NCBI RefSeq assembly: GCF_008704495.1
Contig: NZ_CP023699.1
Location: forward strand, 4,216,001-4,280,000
Origin: Streptomyces kanamyceticus
GTDB lineage: Bacteria > Actinomycetota > Actinomycetes > Streptomycetales > Streptomycetaceae
Length of the DNA: 64,000 nucleotides
Direction of reading: 5' to 3'
In this document: positions 7,521-17,389 of the stretch, piece after piece
Layout: each line of letters begins with the position of its first letter
Numbering within the stretch: the stretch's first letter is position 1
Notes under the pieces: generated by a model
What the model saw: the letters and a program-made list of their open reading frames with translations, nothing else
Told to the model about the DNA's origin: nothing
Database searches by the model: none
Made by a program: the position numbers and the translations under genes

Positions 7521-9053
7521 TCAGAAGAGTCCCGTGTCGGCGAACCGCAGCACGAGCTGGGGCGCTCCGGAGAGCGCGACGCCGAGGATCGCGGTCAGGG
7601 CGATGGCCACGGTGAGCGGGGCGGGGGCGCGGTGCTTGACGGGCTCTCCCTGGGGGGCGCGGAAGAGCAGCGCGGTCCACTGGAGGTAGTAGAAGAGCGC
7701 GATCACGACGTTCACGGCCATCACCACGGCGAGCCAGCCGAGGCCCGCGTCGACCACCGCGGAGAAGACCGTGACCTTAGCGAAGAGGCCGATGATGCCG
7801 GGCGGCAGGCCCGCGAGGCAGAGCAGGAAGAAGCCGAGGACGAGGGCGGCGAGCGGGCTTCGCGCGTACAGGCCGCGGTAGTCGCTGACGCGGTTCAGGC
7901 GCTGTGTGCGGCCGACGAGGGCCGCCACGGCGAAGGCTCCGAGGTTCACGGCCGCGTACATCAGGGCGTACGCGACGGTGGAGCCGATGGCCTTCTGCGC
8001 GCCCGCGTCGTCGTCGGCGTATCCGGCGGCGGCGATCGGCACCAGGAGGTAGCCGGCCTGGCCGACCGAGGACCAGGCGAGCAGGCGGACCGCGCTGTAC
8101 GCGCGCGTGGCCCGCTGTCGCAGCGCCGCGACGTTGCCCGCGGTCATGGTGAGGGCGGCGAGGACCGCGATCGCCGGGCCCCAGACGTCCGCGTACGAGG
8201 GGAAGGCGACGACGGTGACGAGGATGAGCCCGGTGAAGCCGACCGCCTTTCCTACGACGGAGAGGTACGCGGCGACGGGCAGGGGCGCGCCTACGTAGGT
8301 GTCGGGCACCCAGAAGTGGAAGGGCACGGCCGCCACCTTGAAGGCGAAGCCGACGAGGGTGAGGGCGACGCCGGTCTGGGCGAGCGTGTGCAGCTGCCCG
8401 TCGACGTCCTGGAGCTCGGTGGCGATCTCCGTGAGGTGCAGGGTGCCGGTCGCGGCGTACACGAAGCTGACGCCGAGGAGGGTCACCGCGGTCGCGGTGA
8501 CCGAGGAGAGGAAGAACTTCAGGGCCGCTTCGGAGGAGCGCTTGTCGCCGCGCTTGAGGCCGACGAGCGCGAAGGCGGGCAGGGAGGCGACTTCGAGGGC
8601 GACGACGAGCGTCGCGAGGTCGCGCGATGCGGGCAGCAGGGCGGCGCCCGCGGCGGAGGACAGCAGCAGGAACCAGTACTCCCCCGCGGGCAGTTCGTCC
8701 TGGGAGTCCTTGAGGGTGCTCATGGAGAGCAGGGCGGCGAGCAGGGCGCCGCCTAGGACCAGGAGCTGGATGACGAGGGTGAAGCGGTCGGCGGTGTAGC
8801 TGCACGCGTGCGTGCCGCCGCCGGCCAGGCAGAAGGTCGAGCGGTCGTCGTCCAGGAGGGGCAGCAGCGAGAGCGCGGCCGCGGCCAGGCCCGCCACGGA
8901 GATCCAGCCGAGGACCGCCTTCTTGCCGGGGCCGACGAAGAGGTCGGCGACGAGCACGACGAGGCCGACGAGCGCCGTGATGGTCGGCGGTGCGATCGCG
9001 ACCCAGTCGACGGACTGGACGAGGCTTGCGGCGCTTTCGGCGGCCACGGTCAC
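7521..9053 (-). CDS. nuoN2: NADH-quinone oxidoreductase subunit N, second copy
   Basis: This is a membrane-arm proton-pump subunit of complex I. The 510-residue polytopic protein carries the antiporter-like core FKVAAVPFHFWVPDTYVGAP with its conserved Lys, and LLAWSSVGQAGYLLVPIAAA. GTG 9051-9053 is the start: GGAGG lies six bases upstream and the codon overlaps the nuoM2 stop (GTGA). It is the last gene of the nuo2 operon. Sequence identity to the nuoN at 54230 is limited to family motifs, so this is an old paralogue rather than a recent copy. Confidence 0.92.
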   Translation of the reverse strand: MTVAAESAASLVQSVDWVAIAPPTITALVGLVVLVADLFVGPGKKAVLGWISVAGLAAAALSLLPLLDDDRSTFCLAGGGTHACSYTADRFTLVIQLLVLGGALLAALLSMSTLKDSQDELPAGEYWFLLLSSAAGAALLPASRDLATLVVALEVASLPAFALVGLKRGDKRSSEAALKFFLSSVTATAVTLLGVSFVYAATGTLHLTEIATELQDVDGQLHTLAQTGVALTLVGFAFKVAAVPFHFWVPDTYVGAPLPVAAYLSVVGKAVGFTGLILVTVVAFPSYADVWGPAIAVLAALTMTAGNVAALRQRATRAYSAVRLLAWSSVGQAGYLLVPIAAAGYADDDAGAQKAIGSTVAYALMYAAVNLGAFAVAALVGRTQRLNRVSDYRGLYARSPLAALVLGFFLLCLAGLPPGIIGLFAKVTVFSAVVDAGLGWLAVVMAVNVVIALFYYLQWTALLFRAPQGEPVKHRAPAPLTVAIALTAILGVALSGAPQLVLRFADTGLF

Positions 9054-10639
9054 GACTTGCCTCCTGTGAGGAGCTTCTGCACGGCCGGGTCGGTCAGGCC
9101 GAGGAGAGCCGCGGGCCAGAGTCCGGCGAGGACGGTGAGGGCGACGAGGGGGGTCCAGGCGGCGAACTCGTAGCCGTGGACGTCGGCCAGTGCCTTCGGC
9201 GCGGGCTCGGCCGCGGGCTTCGGCATGGGGCCCATGCAGACGCGGCGTACGACGATGAGCATGTACGCGGCGGTGAGCAGGGTGCCGAAGGCCGCGATGG
9301 CCATGAAGGTGAGGAAGGCGGGACGGCTCAGGTCGTCGGCGGGCTTGAACGCGCCGAACAGCGCGAGCATTTCGCCCCAGAACCCGGCGAGCCCGGGCAG
9401 CCCGAGCGAGGCGACGGCGCCGAAGGCGAGCAGGCCGCCGAGGCGGGGTGCCTTGCCGTAGAGCGCGGCGCCGGACTCCTGCGCGAGGGAGTCGAGGTCG
9501 GTCGTGCCGGTGCGGTCCTTGAGCGCGCCGACGAGGAAGAACAGCAGGCCGGTGATGAGGCCGTGGGCGATGTTGGCGAACAGCGCGCCGTTCACGCCGG
9601 TCGGGCTCATCGTCGCGATGCCGAGCAGCACGAAGCCCATGTGGCCGACGGACGAGTACGCGATGAGGCGCTTGAGGTCGCCCTTCGCGCCCTGCCTGGC
9701 GAGCGCGAGGCAGGCCAGGGATCCGTAGATGATCCCGACGACCGCGAAGGCGGCGAGGTACGGCGCGAACTCCCGCATCCCGTCCGGCGCGACGGGCAGC
9801 AGGATGCGGACGAACCCGTACGTACCCATCTTCAGCATCACACCGGCCAGCAGGACCGAGCCGACGGTCGGCGCGGCGGTGTGGGCGTCCGGCAGCCAGC
9901 TGTGCAGCGGCCACATCGGCGTCTTGACCGCGAGCCCGATCCCGATCGCCAGAACGGCGATGACCTGCACGGATGTACTCAGGCCCCGGCCGTTGTCAGT
10001 GGCGAGTGCCACCATGTCGAATGTGCCGGACTTGAGCCCGATGAGGAGCAGGCCCAGCAGCATCACGACGGAGCCGAGCAGCGTGAAGAGGATGAACTTC
10101 CAAGCGGCCCGGGTCCGTTGCTCACCGCCCCAGCGGGCGATGAGGAAGTACATCGGGATGAGCACCATCTCGAACGCCAGGAAGAACAGCAGCAGATCGA
10201 GGACGGCGAAGGTCGCGAGGGTGCCGGACTCGAGCACGAGGATCAGTGCGACGAATGCCTTGGGAGACGGGCCCGACGGCATTTTGAAGTAGCTGTAGAG
10301 CGCGCAGAGGAAGGTCAGCAGCGCGGTCAGGACCAGAAGGGGGAGCGAGATGCCGTCGATGCCGAGATGGATGCGCACGTCGAGTGCGGGGATCCAGCTG
10401 ATATCGGTCGTGGCCTGCATCTTCGACGGCTGGTCGTGGTCGAAGCCGAGCGCGAGGACGATCGCGGCGATGAGGATCGCGCCGGTCACGACCACGCCGT
10501 GGCGGAGCACGGCCTGGTCGGGCGACTTCCCCTTCAGTCCGGGCGGGGCGGGCAGGAGAGCGGCCACGGCGCCGATGAGCGGGCCGACGACGATCAACGC
10601 CAGAAGAAACTGCATCACGGACTCACTGATACCGATCAC
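9050..10639 (-). CDS. nuoM2: NADH-quinone oxidoreductase subunit M, second copy
   Basis: This is a membrane-arm proton-pump subunit, 529 residues, with about fourteen membrane helices. Family motifs are intact: AFEMVLIPMYFLIARWGGE and VKTPMWPLHSWLPDAHTAAP with the pumping Lys. GTG 10639 follows the nuoL2 stop by six bases; an ATG eight codons further in (MQFLLALIVV) is an equally possible start. It is in the middle of the nuo2 operon and overlaps nuoN2. Confidence 0.92.
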   Translation of the reverse strand: MIGISESVMQFLLALIVVGPLIGAVAALLPAPPGLKGKSPDQAVLRHGVVVTGAILIAAIVLALGFDHDQPSKMQATTDISWIPALDVRIHLGIDGISLPLLVLTALLTFLCALYSYFKMPSGPSPKAFVALILVLESGTLATFAVLDLLLFFLAFEMVLIPMYFLIARWGGEQRTRAAWKFILFTLLGSVVMLLGLLLIGLKSGTFDMVALATDNGRGLSTSVQVIAVLAIGIGLAVKTPMWPLHSWLPDAHTAAPTVGSVLLAGVMLKMGTYGFVRILLPVAPDGMREFAPYLAAFAVVGIIYGSLACLALARQGAKGDLKRLIAYSSVGHMGFVLLGIATMSPTGVNGALFANIAHGLITGLLFFLVGALKDRTGTTDLDSLAQESGAALYGKAPRLGGLLAFGAVASLGLPGLAGFWGEMLALFGAFKPADDLSRPAFLTFMAIAAFGTLLTAAYMLIVVRRVCMGPMPKPAAEPAPKALADVHGYEFAAWTPLVALTVLAGLWPAALLGLTDPAVQKLLTGGKS

Positions 10640-10645
10640 GGCTGC

Positions 10646-12655
10646 TCACGCTCCGGCGGTGGCGACGAGGACGGCGGCGACGGCCAGGACGACCGCGCCT
10701 GCGAGCAGCGCGCTCAGATAGGTCTGCACGTTGCCGGTCTGCGCCCGGCGGACGGCCGCGCCCAGCCAGCGGGGTGCCGCGCCCGCGCCGCGCACGTACG
10801 TCTCGACGACCTCGCGGTCGAGGAAGCGGACGAGCCGCGCGGCGGCCTGGACGGGGCGTACGAACAGGGCGGCGTAGACGGCGTCGAGGTGGAAGCCGAC
10901 GGCCGCGTGGCGGTGCAGGGGGCCGAGCAGCAGACGGCCGGGGTCAGCCGGGTCGGGTGCCGATGCCACGTCTCCGTACGCGGGGGCGTGGGTGGCGATG
11001 GCCTCCGCCTCGACCAAGCCCCCGTCACCGTCCGGGTTCGCGGCGACCGCGCCCATGGGGACATGGGCGGCGAGCGTCGTGGTGTGCCGCCACGCGCCGT
11101 AGGTGACCAGGGCGCCGACCAGCGCGACACCCGTGCCAAGAACGGAGGTCGTGAGTGTCGGGGCGAGTGAGTGGCCGTCGAACCAGTCCGGCAGGACACC
11201 GACGGCGAGACCGAAGGCGAGGGAGGGGACGGCGAGCACCCAGAGCACGGCCGTCATGGTGACGGGCTGCTTTCCGTGGTCGGGGGCCTCGGCGCCCTTC
11301 CCGTGGAAGGCCAGGAGCCACAGACGCGTCGCGTAGGCGGCGGTGAGGAGGGCGGTGAGCAGACCGGCGAGGAGGACGATCCAGCCCGCCGCGGCGGGCA
11401 CGGAATCGGCGTGGCCCGTGGCCGTGTGCTCGGCGGCGCCGAGCACCGCCTCCTTGGAGAAGAAGCCGCTGAACGGCGGGATCGCGGCGAGCGCGAGGAG
11501 CGCCACGGTCATCGTCCAGTAGGCGTCGGGAATGCGGTCGCGCAGGCCGTTCATGCGGGACATGGCGGCGAGCGAGTTGGTACCGGCGGCGTGGATGATC
11601 ACGCCCGCCCCGAGGAACAGGAGCGCCTTGAAGGCGCCGTGCGACAGGAGGTGGAAGACGGCGGCACCGCGGTCGCCGACGGCGAGGGCGCCGGTCATGT
11701 AGCCGAGCTGGCCGATCGTCGAGTACGCGAGGACGCGCTTGATGTCGTCCTGGGCGAGCGCGGCGAGAGCCGATCCGGCCATCGTCACGGCGGCCATGAC
11801 GGCGAGGACGACCAGGGCCGCCGCGGAGGCGGCGAAGACGGGGAGGAGCCGGGCCACGAAGTAGACACCGGCGGCGACCATCGTCGCGGCGTGGATCAGC
11901 GCGGAGACGGGCGTGGGGCCCGCCATCGCGTCGGGCAGCCAGGTGTGCAGCGGGAACTGCGCGGACTTGCCCGCCACGCCCGCGAGCAGCAGCAGGGCGA
12001 TCAGCGTCGGGTGGTCCAGGCCGCCGTCCGCGACCTTCGCGAGGATCGTCGTGACGCGGAAGGAGCCGGTGTCCGCGGCGAGCGCGAACAGGCCGATCAG
12101 GAAGGGGACGTCGCCGAGCTTGGTGACCAGGAAGGCCTTCAGGGAGGCGGCGCGCGCCTCGGGGGTCTCCCAGTAGTGGCCGACCAGGAAGTACGAGCAG
12201 ATGCCCATGATCTCCCAGCCGACCAGGAGCACCATCAGGTCGCCGGAGTAGACGACGAGCAGCATCGCGGAGGTGAAGAGGGAGACGAGAGCGGCGTACG
12301 AGGGGTAGCGCGGGTCGTCGCGGAGGTAGCCCGTCGAGTAGATCTGCACGCAGGAGGCGACGACGCCGACCAGGACGGCGACGAGGGCGGCGAAGCCGTC
12401 GACGTGCAGGGCGAGTTCGATGGGGACCGAGCCGGTCGGGGTGAGCTCGGTGGCGGCGTCCAGGGCGGCCGTGCCGCCACCGGTGCCGCCGCCCTGCCGG
12501 ACGGCCACGAGCACGGCGAGGAGCAGGGCCGTCAGCGTGGGCAGGACGGCGAGGGGACGTACGAGACCGGGGACCTTGCGGCCGAGCAGCAGGCCCGCGG
12601 CCGCGCCCAGGAACGGAAGGAGGGGGACGAGGACGGCGAGGGTGGTCGTGGTCAC
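10646..12655 (-). CDS. nuoL2: NADH-quinone oxidoreductase subunit L, second copy
   Basis: This is the largest antiporter-like subunit of complex I, 669 residues, with the long C-terminal lateral-helix region present. Motifs are [38 protein letters not shown] and [23 protein letters not shown] 12655 overlaps the nuoK2 stop (GTGA). The proton-path residues expected for the family can be seen, so the subunit looks functional. Confidence 0.93.
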   Translation of the reverse strand: MTTTTLAVLVPLLPFLGAAAGLLLGRKVPGLVRPLAVLPTLTALLLAVLVAVRQGGGTGGGTAALDAATELTPTGSVPIELALHVDGFAALVAVLVGVVASCVQIYSTGYLRDDPRYPSYAALVSLFTSAMLLVVYSGDLMVLLVGWEIMGICSYFLVGHYWETPEARAASLKAFLVTKLGDVPFLIGLFALAADTGSFRVTTILAKVADGGLDHPTLIALLLLAGVAGKSAQFPLHTWLPDAMAGPTPVSALIHAATMVAAGVYFVARLLPVFAASAAALVVLAVMAAVTMAGSALAALAQDDIKRVLAYSTIGQLGYMTGALAVGDRGAAVFHLLSHGAFKALLFLGAGVIIHAAGTNSLAAMSRMNGLRDRIPDAYWTMTVALLALAAIPPFSGFFSKEAVLGAAEHTATGHADSVPAAAGWIVLLAGLLTALLTAAYATRLWLLAFHGKGAEAPDHGKQPVTMTAVLWVLAVPSLAFGLAVGVLPDWFDGHSLAPTLTTSVLGTGVALVGALVTYGAWRHTTTLAAHVPMGAVAANPDGDGGLVEAEAIATHAPAYGDVASAPDPADPGRLLLGPLHRHAAVGFHLDAVYAALFVRPVQAAARLVRFLDREVVETYVRGAGAAPRWLGAAVRRAQTGNVQTYLSALLAGAVVLAVAAVLVATAGA

Positions 12656-13068
12656 GCGGTGGCCTCAGCCTTCTGCGCCGGTGCGGCCTCTTCGCCGGTG
12701 TCGTCGGTGTCGTCGAGGGCGTCGGCTTCGCCGGGGTCGTCGGGGTCGCCGTCCGGGCCCTCGGCGGTGTCGCGGAGGTCGTCGACGGCGGAGCTGCCGC
12801 GGTTGCGGTAGACGGCGAGGACGATCGCGAGGCCGATGCCGATCTCGGCGGCGGCGATGGCGATGGTGAACAGCGTCAGGGCCTGGCCAGCGTGCAGGGC
12901 GTCGCGGAGCCAGACGTCGAAGGCGACGAGGTTGAGGTTGACGGCGTTGAGCATCAGCTCGACGGACATCAGGACCAGGATCGCGTTGCGGCGGGCCAGT
13001 ACGCCGTACAGGCCGACGCAGAAGAGGAGGACGGCGAGGACGGCGGGATAGGCGAGGTGGAGGTGCAT
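12652..13068 (-). CDS. nuoK2: NADH-quinone oxidoreductase subunit K, second copy
   Basis: The 138-residue protein has three membrane helices and the [17 protein letters not shown] motif with the conserved intramembrane Glu, then [16 protein letters not shown] with the second one. After residue 90 it has an acidic, Asp/Glu-rich tail of about 45 residues that ordinary NuoK (about 100 aa) lacks. ATG 13066-13068 overlaps the nuoJ2 stop by one base. Confidence 0.92.
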   Translation of the reverse strand: MHLHLAYPAVLAVLLFCVGLYGVLARRNAILVLMSVELMLNAVNLNLVAFDVWLRDALHAGQALTLFTIAIAAAEIGIGLAIVLAVYRNRGSSAVDDLRDTAEGPDGDPDDPGEADALDDTDDTGEEAAPAQKAEATA

Positions 13069-13688
13069 CAGCTGTTCTCCTCCCGAGTCTGGTCCTTGGC
13101 GGCGCTTCGGTCCTTGGCGGCGCTTCGGTACTCGGCGGCGCTTCCGTCTTCGGCGGCCTTCTTGCGGGACAGGACGATCGCGCCGACGAGGGCGGCGAGG
13201 AGGAGGACGGAGAGCGCCTCGAAAGGCAGTACCCAGTGCCGGAAGAGGATCGATCCGGTCACGTCGGTGGAGCCCTGGGCGGCGCCGTCCAGGTCGATCA
13301 CCGTGGTGCGGAACGCGTCCACGACGACCCAGACCAGGGCGGCAGCGGCGGCGAGCGCCACCGCGAGCGCGACCGGGCGGTTGCCCGAATCGGCGTCCGG
13401 CGAGCGGCCGATGGGGGCCCTGGTCAGCATCAGACCGAAGAGGAGGAGGACCACGACGGATCCGACGTAGATGAGGACCTGCACCCAGGCGATGAACTCC
13501 GCGGTGAGCAGGAGGTACTCGACGGCGAGTCCGCCGAGCGCGACCACCAGCCACAGCGCGGCGTGCACCAGCTGCTTGGTCGTGACCGTGATGACGGCCG
13601 CGCCGAGGGTGACGAGGCCGACGAGGAGGAAGGCGATCTCGACGCCGGTCGGGGACAGGAAGCTCTGGGTTTCGGCGGCGATGTTCAC
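13068..13688 (-). CDS. nuoJ2: NADH-quinone oxidoreductase subunit J, second copy
   Basis: This is a five-helix membrane subunit of complex I, 206 residues, with the family stretch [20 protein letters not shown]. The GTG start at 13686-13688 overlaps the nuoI2 stop. The C-terminus ends in three imperfect repeats of a SAAKDR-type unit, encoded by a short tandem DNA repeat at about 13088-13140, which is likely a disordered tail. Confidence 0.9.
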   Translation of the reverse strand: MNIAAETQSFLSPTGVEIAFLLVGLVTLGAAVITVTTKQLVHAALWLVVALGGLAVEYLLLTAEFIAWVQVLIYVGSVVVLLLFGLMLTRAPIGRSPDADSGNRPVALAVALAAAAALVWVVVDAFRTTVIDLDGAAQGSTDVTGSILFRHWVLPFEALSVLLLAALVGAIVLSRKKAAEDGSAAEYRSAAKDRSAAKDQTREENS

Positions 13689-14230
13689 GACTCCTCGCCC
13701 TTCGCCTCGGCCGCGGCCAGTTTCTCGGCGGCCTTGCGGGCCGTGACGAGTTCCTTCGGGTCCTCGGCCGCGGGGTCGAGGGCGGGCGGCGCGGGAACCG
13801 TCCACATCCACTCGCGGAGCTTGTCGCGCTCGTGGGTGAGTTCGTGGATGTCGGTCTCGGCGTACTCGAACTCCGGGGACCAGAACAGCGCGTCGAAGGG
13901 GCAGACCTCGATGCAGATGCCGCAGTACATGCAGAGGGAGAAGTCGATGGCGAAGCGGTCGAGGACGTTGCGGCTGCGCTCGCGGCCGCCGGGGGCGGCG
14001 GCCGGGACCGTCTCCTTGTGGGAGTCGATGTAGATGCACCAGTCGGGGCACTCGCGGGCGCACAGCATGCAGACCGTGCAGTTCTCCTCGAACAGGCCGA
14101 TGACGCCGCGGGTGCGCGGCGGAAGCTCGGGCTGGGCCTCGGGGTACTGCTCGGTGACGGTCTTCTTCGTCATCGTGCGGAGGGTGACGGCGAGGCCCTT
14201 GGCCAGGCCGGACCCGGGGAGCGGAGGCAT
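13685..14230 (-). CDS. nuoI2: NADH-quinone oxidoreductase subunit I, second copy (2x[4Fe-4S])
   Basis: This peripheral-arm ferredoxin-like subunit has 181 residues and two complete cluster motifs, [12 protein letters not shown] and [12 protein letters not shown], which hold clusters N6a and N6b. The start ATG at 14228-14230 directly follows the nuoH2 TAA. In ordinary complex I these clusters pass electrons from NuoG to NuoB; here no nuoG accompanies the operon, so the electron donor to this subunit is open. Confidence 0.93.
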   Translation of the reverse strand: MPPLPGSGLAKGLAVTLRTMTKKTVTEQYPEAQPELPPRTRGVIGLFEENCTVCMLCARECPDWCIYIDSHKETVPAAAPGGRERSRNVLDRFAIDFSLCMYCGICIEVCPFDALFWSPEFEYAETDIHELTHERDKLREWMWTVPAPPALDPAAEDPKELVTARKAAEKLAAAEAKGEES

Positions 14231-15199
14231 TTAGTTGATCGCCACCTTCACGATTCCGGTGAGCGCGATCTGCGCGAGGGCGAGCGGGACGAGGAAGGTC
14301 CAGGAGAGCTTCTGGAGCTGGTCCTCGCGGAGACGGGGGTAGGACACGCGCAGCCAGATGACCACGAAGGCGAGGACGGCCGTCTTGAGCAGGGTCCAGA
14401 CCCAGCCGAGCCCTTCGGCGCCCCACGGGCCGTGCCAGCCGCCCAAAAACAGGACGGTGGTCAGGCCGCACAGGACGACGATTCCGGCGTACTCGGCGAG
14501 GAGGAAGAGGGCGAAGCGCAGGCCGGTGTACTCGGTGTACGCGCCGAAGATGATCTCCGAGTCGGCGACCGGCATGTCGAACGGCGGGCGCTGCAGCTCG
14601 GCGAGGCCCGCGACGAAGAAGACCAGGGCGCCGACGATCTGCCAGGGCAGCCACCACCACGCGAAGGCGTCGACGATGCCGGGCAGCGAGACCGTGCCCG
14701 CCGCCATCGCGACCGAGGCGGCGGCGAGCAGCATCGGGAGTTCGTAGGCGAGGAGCTGGGCGGCGGTGCGCAGGCCGCCGAGGAGGGAGAACTTGTTGGC
14801 GCTCGCCCAGCCCGCCATGAGCGAGCCGAGCACGCCGACGCCCATCACCGCGAGCACGAAGAAGATGCCCGCGTCGACGACCTGGCCGACCGCGCCCTCG
14901 CCGGGGCCGATCGGGATGGCGATCAGGACGAGGAGGTAGGGCAGGAGGGCGATGGCGGGCGCCAGTTGGAAGATGCGGCGGTCGGCCTCGGCCGGGACGA
15001 CGTCTTCCTTCTGGGCGAACTTCACGCCGTCGGCGACGAGTTGGGCCCAGCCGTGGAAGCCGCCCGCGTGCATGGGGCCGAGGCGGCCCTGCATGTGGGC
15101 CATCACCTTGTGCTCGGTCTGGCCGATGACGAGGGGGAACACCAGGAACACCGCGAAGACGATGACGAGGCGCAGGGCGACGTCGAGGGCGTCGTTCAC
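14231..15199 (-). CDS. nuoH2: NADH-quinone oxidoreductase subunit H, second copy
   Basis: This is the membrane subunit that forms the quinone chamber. It has 322 residues, the classic NuoH length without the long C-terminal extension of the copy at 61252. It shows QTEHKVMAHMQGRLGPMHAG and LQRPPFDMPVADSEIIFGAY. The usual acidic PEAE-like pair in the second motif is PVAD here, and the usual Asn of ExNR is Gln (LQR). GTG 15199 overlaps the nuoC2 stop (GTGA). Confidence 0.92.
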   Translation of the reverse strand: MNDALDVALRLVIVFAVFLVFPLVIGQTEHKVMAHMQGRLGPMHAGGFHGWAQLVADGVKFAQKEDVVPAEADRRIFQLAPAIALLPYLLVLIAIPIGPGEGAVGQVVDAGIFFVLAVMGVGVLGSLMAGWASANKFSLLGGLRTAAQLLAYELPMLLAAASVAMAAGTVSLPGIVDAFAWWWLPWQIVGALVFFVAGLAELQRPPFDMPVADSEIIFGAYTEYTGLRFALFLLAEYAGIVVLCGLTTVLFLGGWHGPWGAEGLGWVWTLLKTAVLAFVVIWLRVSYPRLREDQLQKLSWTFLVPLALAQIALTGIVKVAIN

Positions 15200-16347
15200 T
15201 CGGTGCCTCCGGGGCGTTCGCCGTTTTCGGGGGGCTGGGTGGGCTGTTCGGGCTTCGGCTCCGGTCCGGGCTCAGGCTGCTCCGGCTCGGGCTTCGGTCC
15301 GGGCTCAGGCTGCTCCGGCTCGGGCTTCGGTCCGGGCTCAGGCTGCTCGGGCTCGGGCTCCGGCCGCGTTCGCTTCGCGTCGTCGAACGCCGGGCGGGCG
15401 TGGTGCCACGGGGCATCATCCGAACCGCTCGGGGCATCCGAACCGCTCGCGGCCGGTGACTGCGCCTCCTCGGGCTCGGCCGCGCCCTCCGGGGCGGGAG
15501 TCGGCTCCGGAGCCGCTGCCGCCCGCTGGGACGCCGAGCCCTGGCTGACGCTGCGCGAGCGCCTCGCGGGACGAGCGGGCGCCGTGGTCTCGGTCGACGC
15601 GGCAGGAGCCCCCGGACCAGCCGAAGCCCCGGCTCCCGCTTCCGCCGCCCCCGCGGCGTCCGCGGCCTGGCTCGCCGACCCCTCCCCCGCCGTACGCGTC
15701 CTGCGCGCCGGGCGTTCGCCGCCCGCCGCGCCGCCCGCTGCCGCGCGGCCCGCGCCGCGCGCCGGGCGGGCCGGGGCCGGTGGGAGCTGGCCCTTCAGCG
15801 GGCCCCACTCGTTCGGGTCGGGTACGCCGGGCGGCAGCATCTGGCGGCGCTTGGGGCCGCCGTGCTCGGACTCGCCCGGTTCCTTGGCGCCCGGCCACGC
15901 CTTCGCGACGCGGGCGGCGAGGACGAAGTCCTTGCGAAGCGGATGGCCCTCGAAGTTCTCGGGCAGCAGCAGCGGGACGAGGCCGGGGTGTCCTTCGAAG
16001 GTCACGCCGAACATTTCGTGCGTCTCGCGCTCGTGCCACGCGGCGCCCGCGTAGACGTCGACCGCGGAGGCCAGGACGGGGGCGTCGTGCGGCACCGTCG
16101 TACGGACGAGGAGTCGGCGGACCGGCGCGAGGGCCACGACGTGCGCCGAGACCAGGAAGCCGGTGCCCGGTTCGTCGACCGCGCTCAGCCAGTCGAAGTA
16201 GGTGCAGGTGAGGGTGGTGCGGGCGGTCTCGAGGGCGGTGGTCCAGGAGGCCGCGGGCACGTCGACGGTCAGGACGTCGTACGACTCCTCGGCCGTCGCC
16301 TCCGGGCCGAAGAGCTCCTCGACGGGGCTCGGCAGCCAGCCGGTCAT
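15196..16347 (-). CDS. nuoC2: NADH-quinone oxidoreductase subunit C with long disordered tail
   Basis: Residues 1-190 form the 30-kDa (NuoC) domain, ending in the signature [20 protein letters not shown] and [15 protein letters not shown]. Another 190 residues follow that are almost only Pro, Ala, Glu, Gly and Ser and end in three 11-residue repeats [11 protein letters not shown]; this part is surely unstructured. ATG 16345-16347 overlaps the nuoB2 stop (ATGA). No NuoD domain is fused to it, so the cluster lacks the 49-kDa subunit that normally partners NuoC at the quinone site. Confidence 0.88.
   Translation of the reverse strand: MTGWLPSPVEELFGPEATAEESYDVLTVDVPAASWTTALETARTTLTCTYFDWLSAVDEPGTGFLVSAHVVALAPVRRLLVRTTVPHDAPVLASAVDVYAGAAWHERETHEMFGVTFEGHPGLVPLLLPENFEGHPLRKDFVLAARVAKAWPGAKEPGESEHGGPKRRQMLPPGVPDPNEWGPLKGQLPPAPARPARGAGRAAAGGAAGGERPARRTRTAGEGSASQAADAAGAAEAGAGASAGPGAPAASTETTAPARPARRSRSVSQGSASQRAAAAPEPTPAPEGAAEPEEAQSPAASGSDAPSGSDDAPWHHARPAFDDAKRTRPEPEPEQPEPGPKPEPEQPEPGPKPEPEQPEPGPEPKPEQPTQPPENGERPGGTE
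15251..15349. repeat. 33-bp tandem repeat, 3 copies, inside nuoC2
   Basis: Two near-identical 33-bp units at 15284-15316 and 15317-15349, preceded by a third slightly diverged unit, encode the repeats [11 protein letters not shown] on the minus strand. The unit length is a multiple of three, so copy number can change without a frameshift. Confidence 0.8.
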
Positions 16348-16940
16348 GTCGTGGCCTCCCCCGGGGCGGGCGGTTTCACGAGGCCGCTCCGCAGGGCGGC
16401 CGTCGAGGGGCGGGCGCCGGAACCGTTGCCGTACCGCTCGCCGAGCGACTCGCGCGCGATCTTCTCCTGGAGCTTGAGGATCCCCTGGAGGAGGGCTTCG
16501 GGGCGGGGCGGGCACCCGGGGACGTACACGTCGACGGGGATGATCTGGTCGACGCCCTTCGTGACCGAGTACGAATCCCAGTACGGGCCGCCGCAGTTCG
16601 AGCAGGCACCGAACGAGATGACGTACTTCGGTTCGGGCATCTGCTCGTAGAGACGTTTCACCGCGGGCGCCATCTTGTCCGTGACCGTGCCGGAGACGAC
16701 CATCAGGTCGGCCTGGCGCGGGCCCGGCGCGAAGGGGATGACGCCGAGCCTGATGAAGTCGTGCCGCGCCATGGACGCGGCGATGAATTCGATGGCGCAG
16801 CAGGCGAGGCCGAAGTTGAAGACCCAGAGCGAGTACCGGCGGCCCCAGTTGAGGACCACCTTCATCGGCTCGGGGGCGAGGCGCGCGAGCGCGCCGAGGC
16901 GCTTGGGCTCCGGCAGGAGCACCGGCTCCGAGGGAGTCAC
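16344..16940 (-). CDS. nuoB2: NADH-quinone oxidoreductase subunit B, second copy
   Basis: This subunit carries the terminal [4Fe-4S] cluster N2. The 198-residue protein shows the adjacent cysteines in LACCAIEF, then [16 protein letters not shown] and [12 protein letters not shown], so all four expected ligands are present. In the middle motif a Cys stands where most NuoB have Ser (GxCxxSGG). GTG 16938-16940 overlaps the nuoA2 stop (GTGA); another GTG two codons upstream is possible. Confidence 0.92.
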   Translation of the reverse strand: MTPSEPVLLPEPKRLGALARLAPEPMKVVLNWGRRYSLWVFNFGLACCAIEFIAASMARHDFIRLGVIPFAPGPRQADLMVVSGTVTDKMAPAVKRLYEQMPEPKYVISFGACSNCGGPYWDSYSVTKGVDQIIPVDVYVPGCPPRPEALLQGILKLQEKIARESLGERYGNGSGARPSTAALRSGLVKPPAPGEATT

Positions 16941-17326
16941 GTCCACGTCAGGACGCCCTTCTTGTATGCGTACAGCAGGCCGACGGCGAGGAAGCCGAGG
17001 AAGATGAACATCTCCACGAGGGTCGTCGCGCCGTAGCCGGGCGCGGCGAAGACCGTCGCCCAGGGGAAGAGGAAGATCGAGTCGACGGCGAAGATCACGT
17101 AGAGGAACGCGTAGACGTAGTAGCGGACCTGGGTGTGGGCCCAGCCCTCGCCGACCGGGTCGACGCCGCACTCGTACGTCAGGAGTTTCTCGGGCGTCGG
17201 CACCACCGGGCGGAGCAGTCGTCCCGCGCCGAAGGCGACGGCGACGAACAGCACGCCCACGACGGCGAGCAGCCCGACGACGGAGTACGACTGGTAGTAG
17301 CTCGCCGCGACGTTCGTCACGTGCAC
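16937..17326 (-). CDS. nuoA2: NADH-quinone oxidoreductase subunit A, second copy
   Basis: This is a three-helix membrane subunit of 129 residues with the NuoA signature [20 protein letters not shown] and [20 protein letters not shown]. The Cys in YECG lies in the flexible loop near the quinone site. It is the first gene of the nuo2 operon, which then runs B, C, H, I, J, K, L, M, N with almost every junction overlapping. GTG 17326 is used; GTG two codons later is possible. Confidence 0.93.
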   Translation of the reverse strand: MHVTNVAASYYQSYSVVGLLAVVGVLFVAVAFGAGRLLRPVVPTPEKLLTYECGVDPVGEGWAHTQVRYYVYAFLYVIFAVDSIFLFPWATVFAAPGYGATTLVEMFIFLGFLAVGLLYAYKKGVLTWT

Positions 17327-17389
17327 GTCAGTCCCTCACTCCCTGACCGCCCTTGACCCTGACCCTGTTCGACGATCTGTACGCACGGG

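Noticed and set aside
9054..9914. Longer nuoN2 start at 9914
   Set aside because: The extra residues are Arg-rich and overlap nuoM2 in another frame; GTG 9053 has a proper ribosome binding site and the GTGA overlap.
8990..16054. Several long forward open frames (e.g. 8990-11170, 11171-12811, 13832-16054)
   Set aside because: They are antisense shadows of the nuo2 genes, whose motifs are clear on the other strand.
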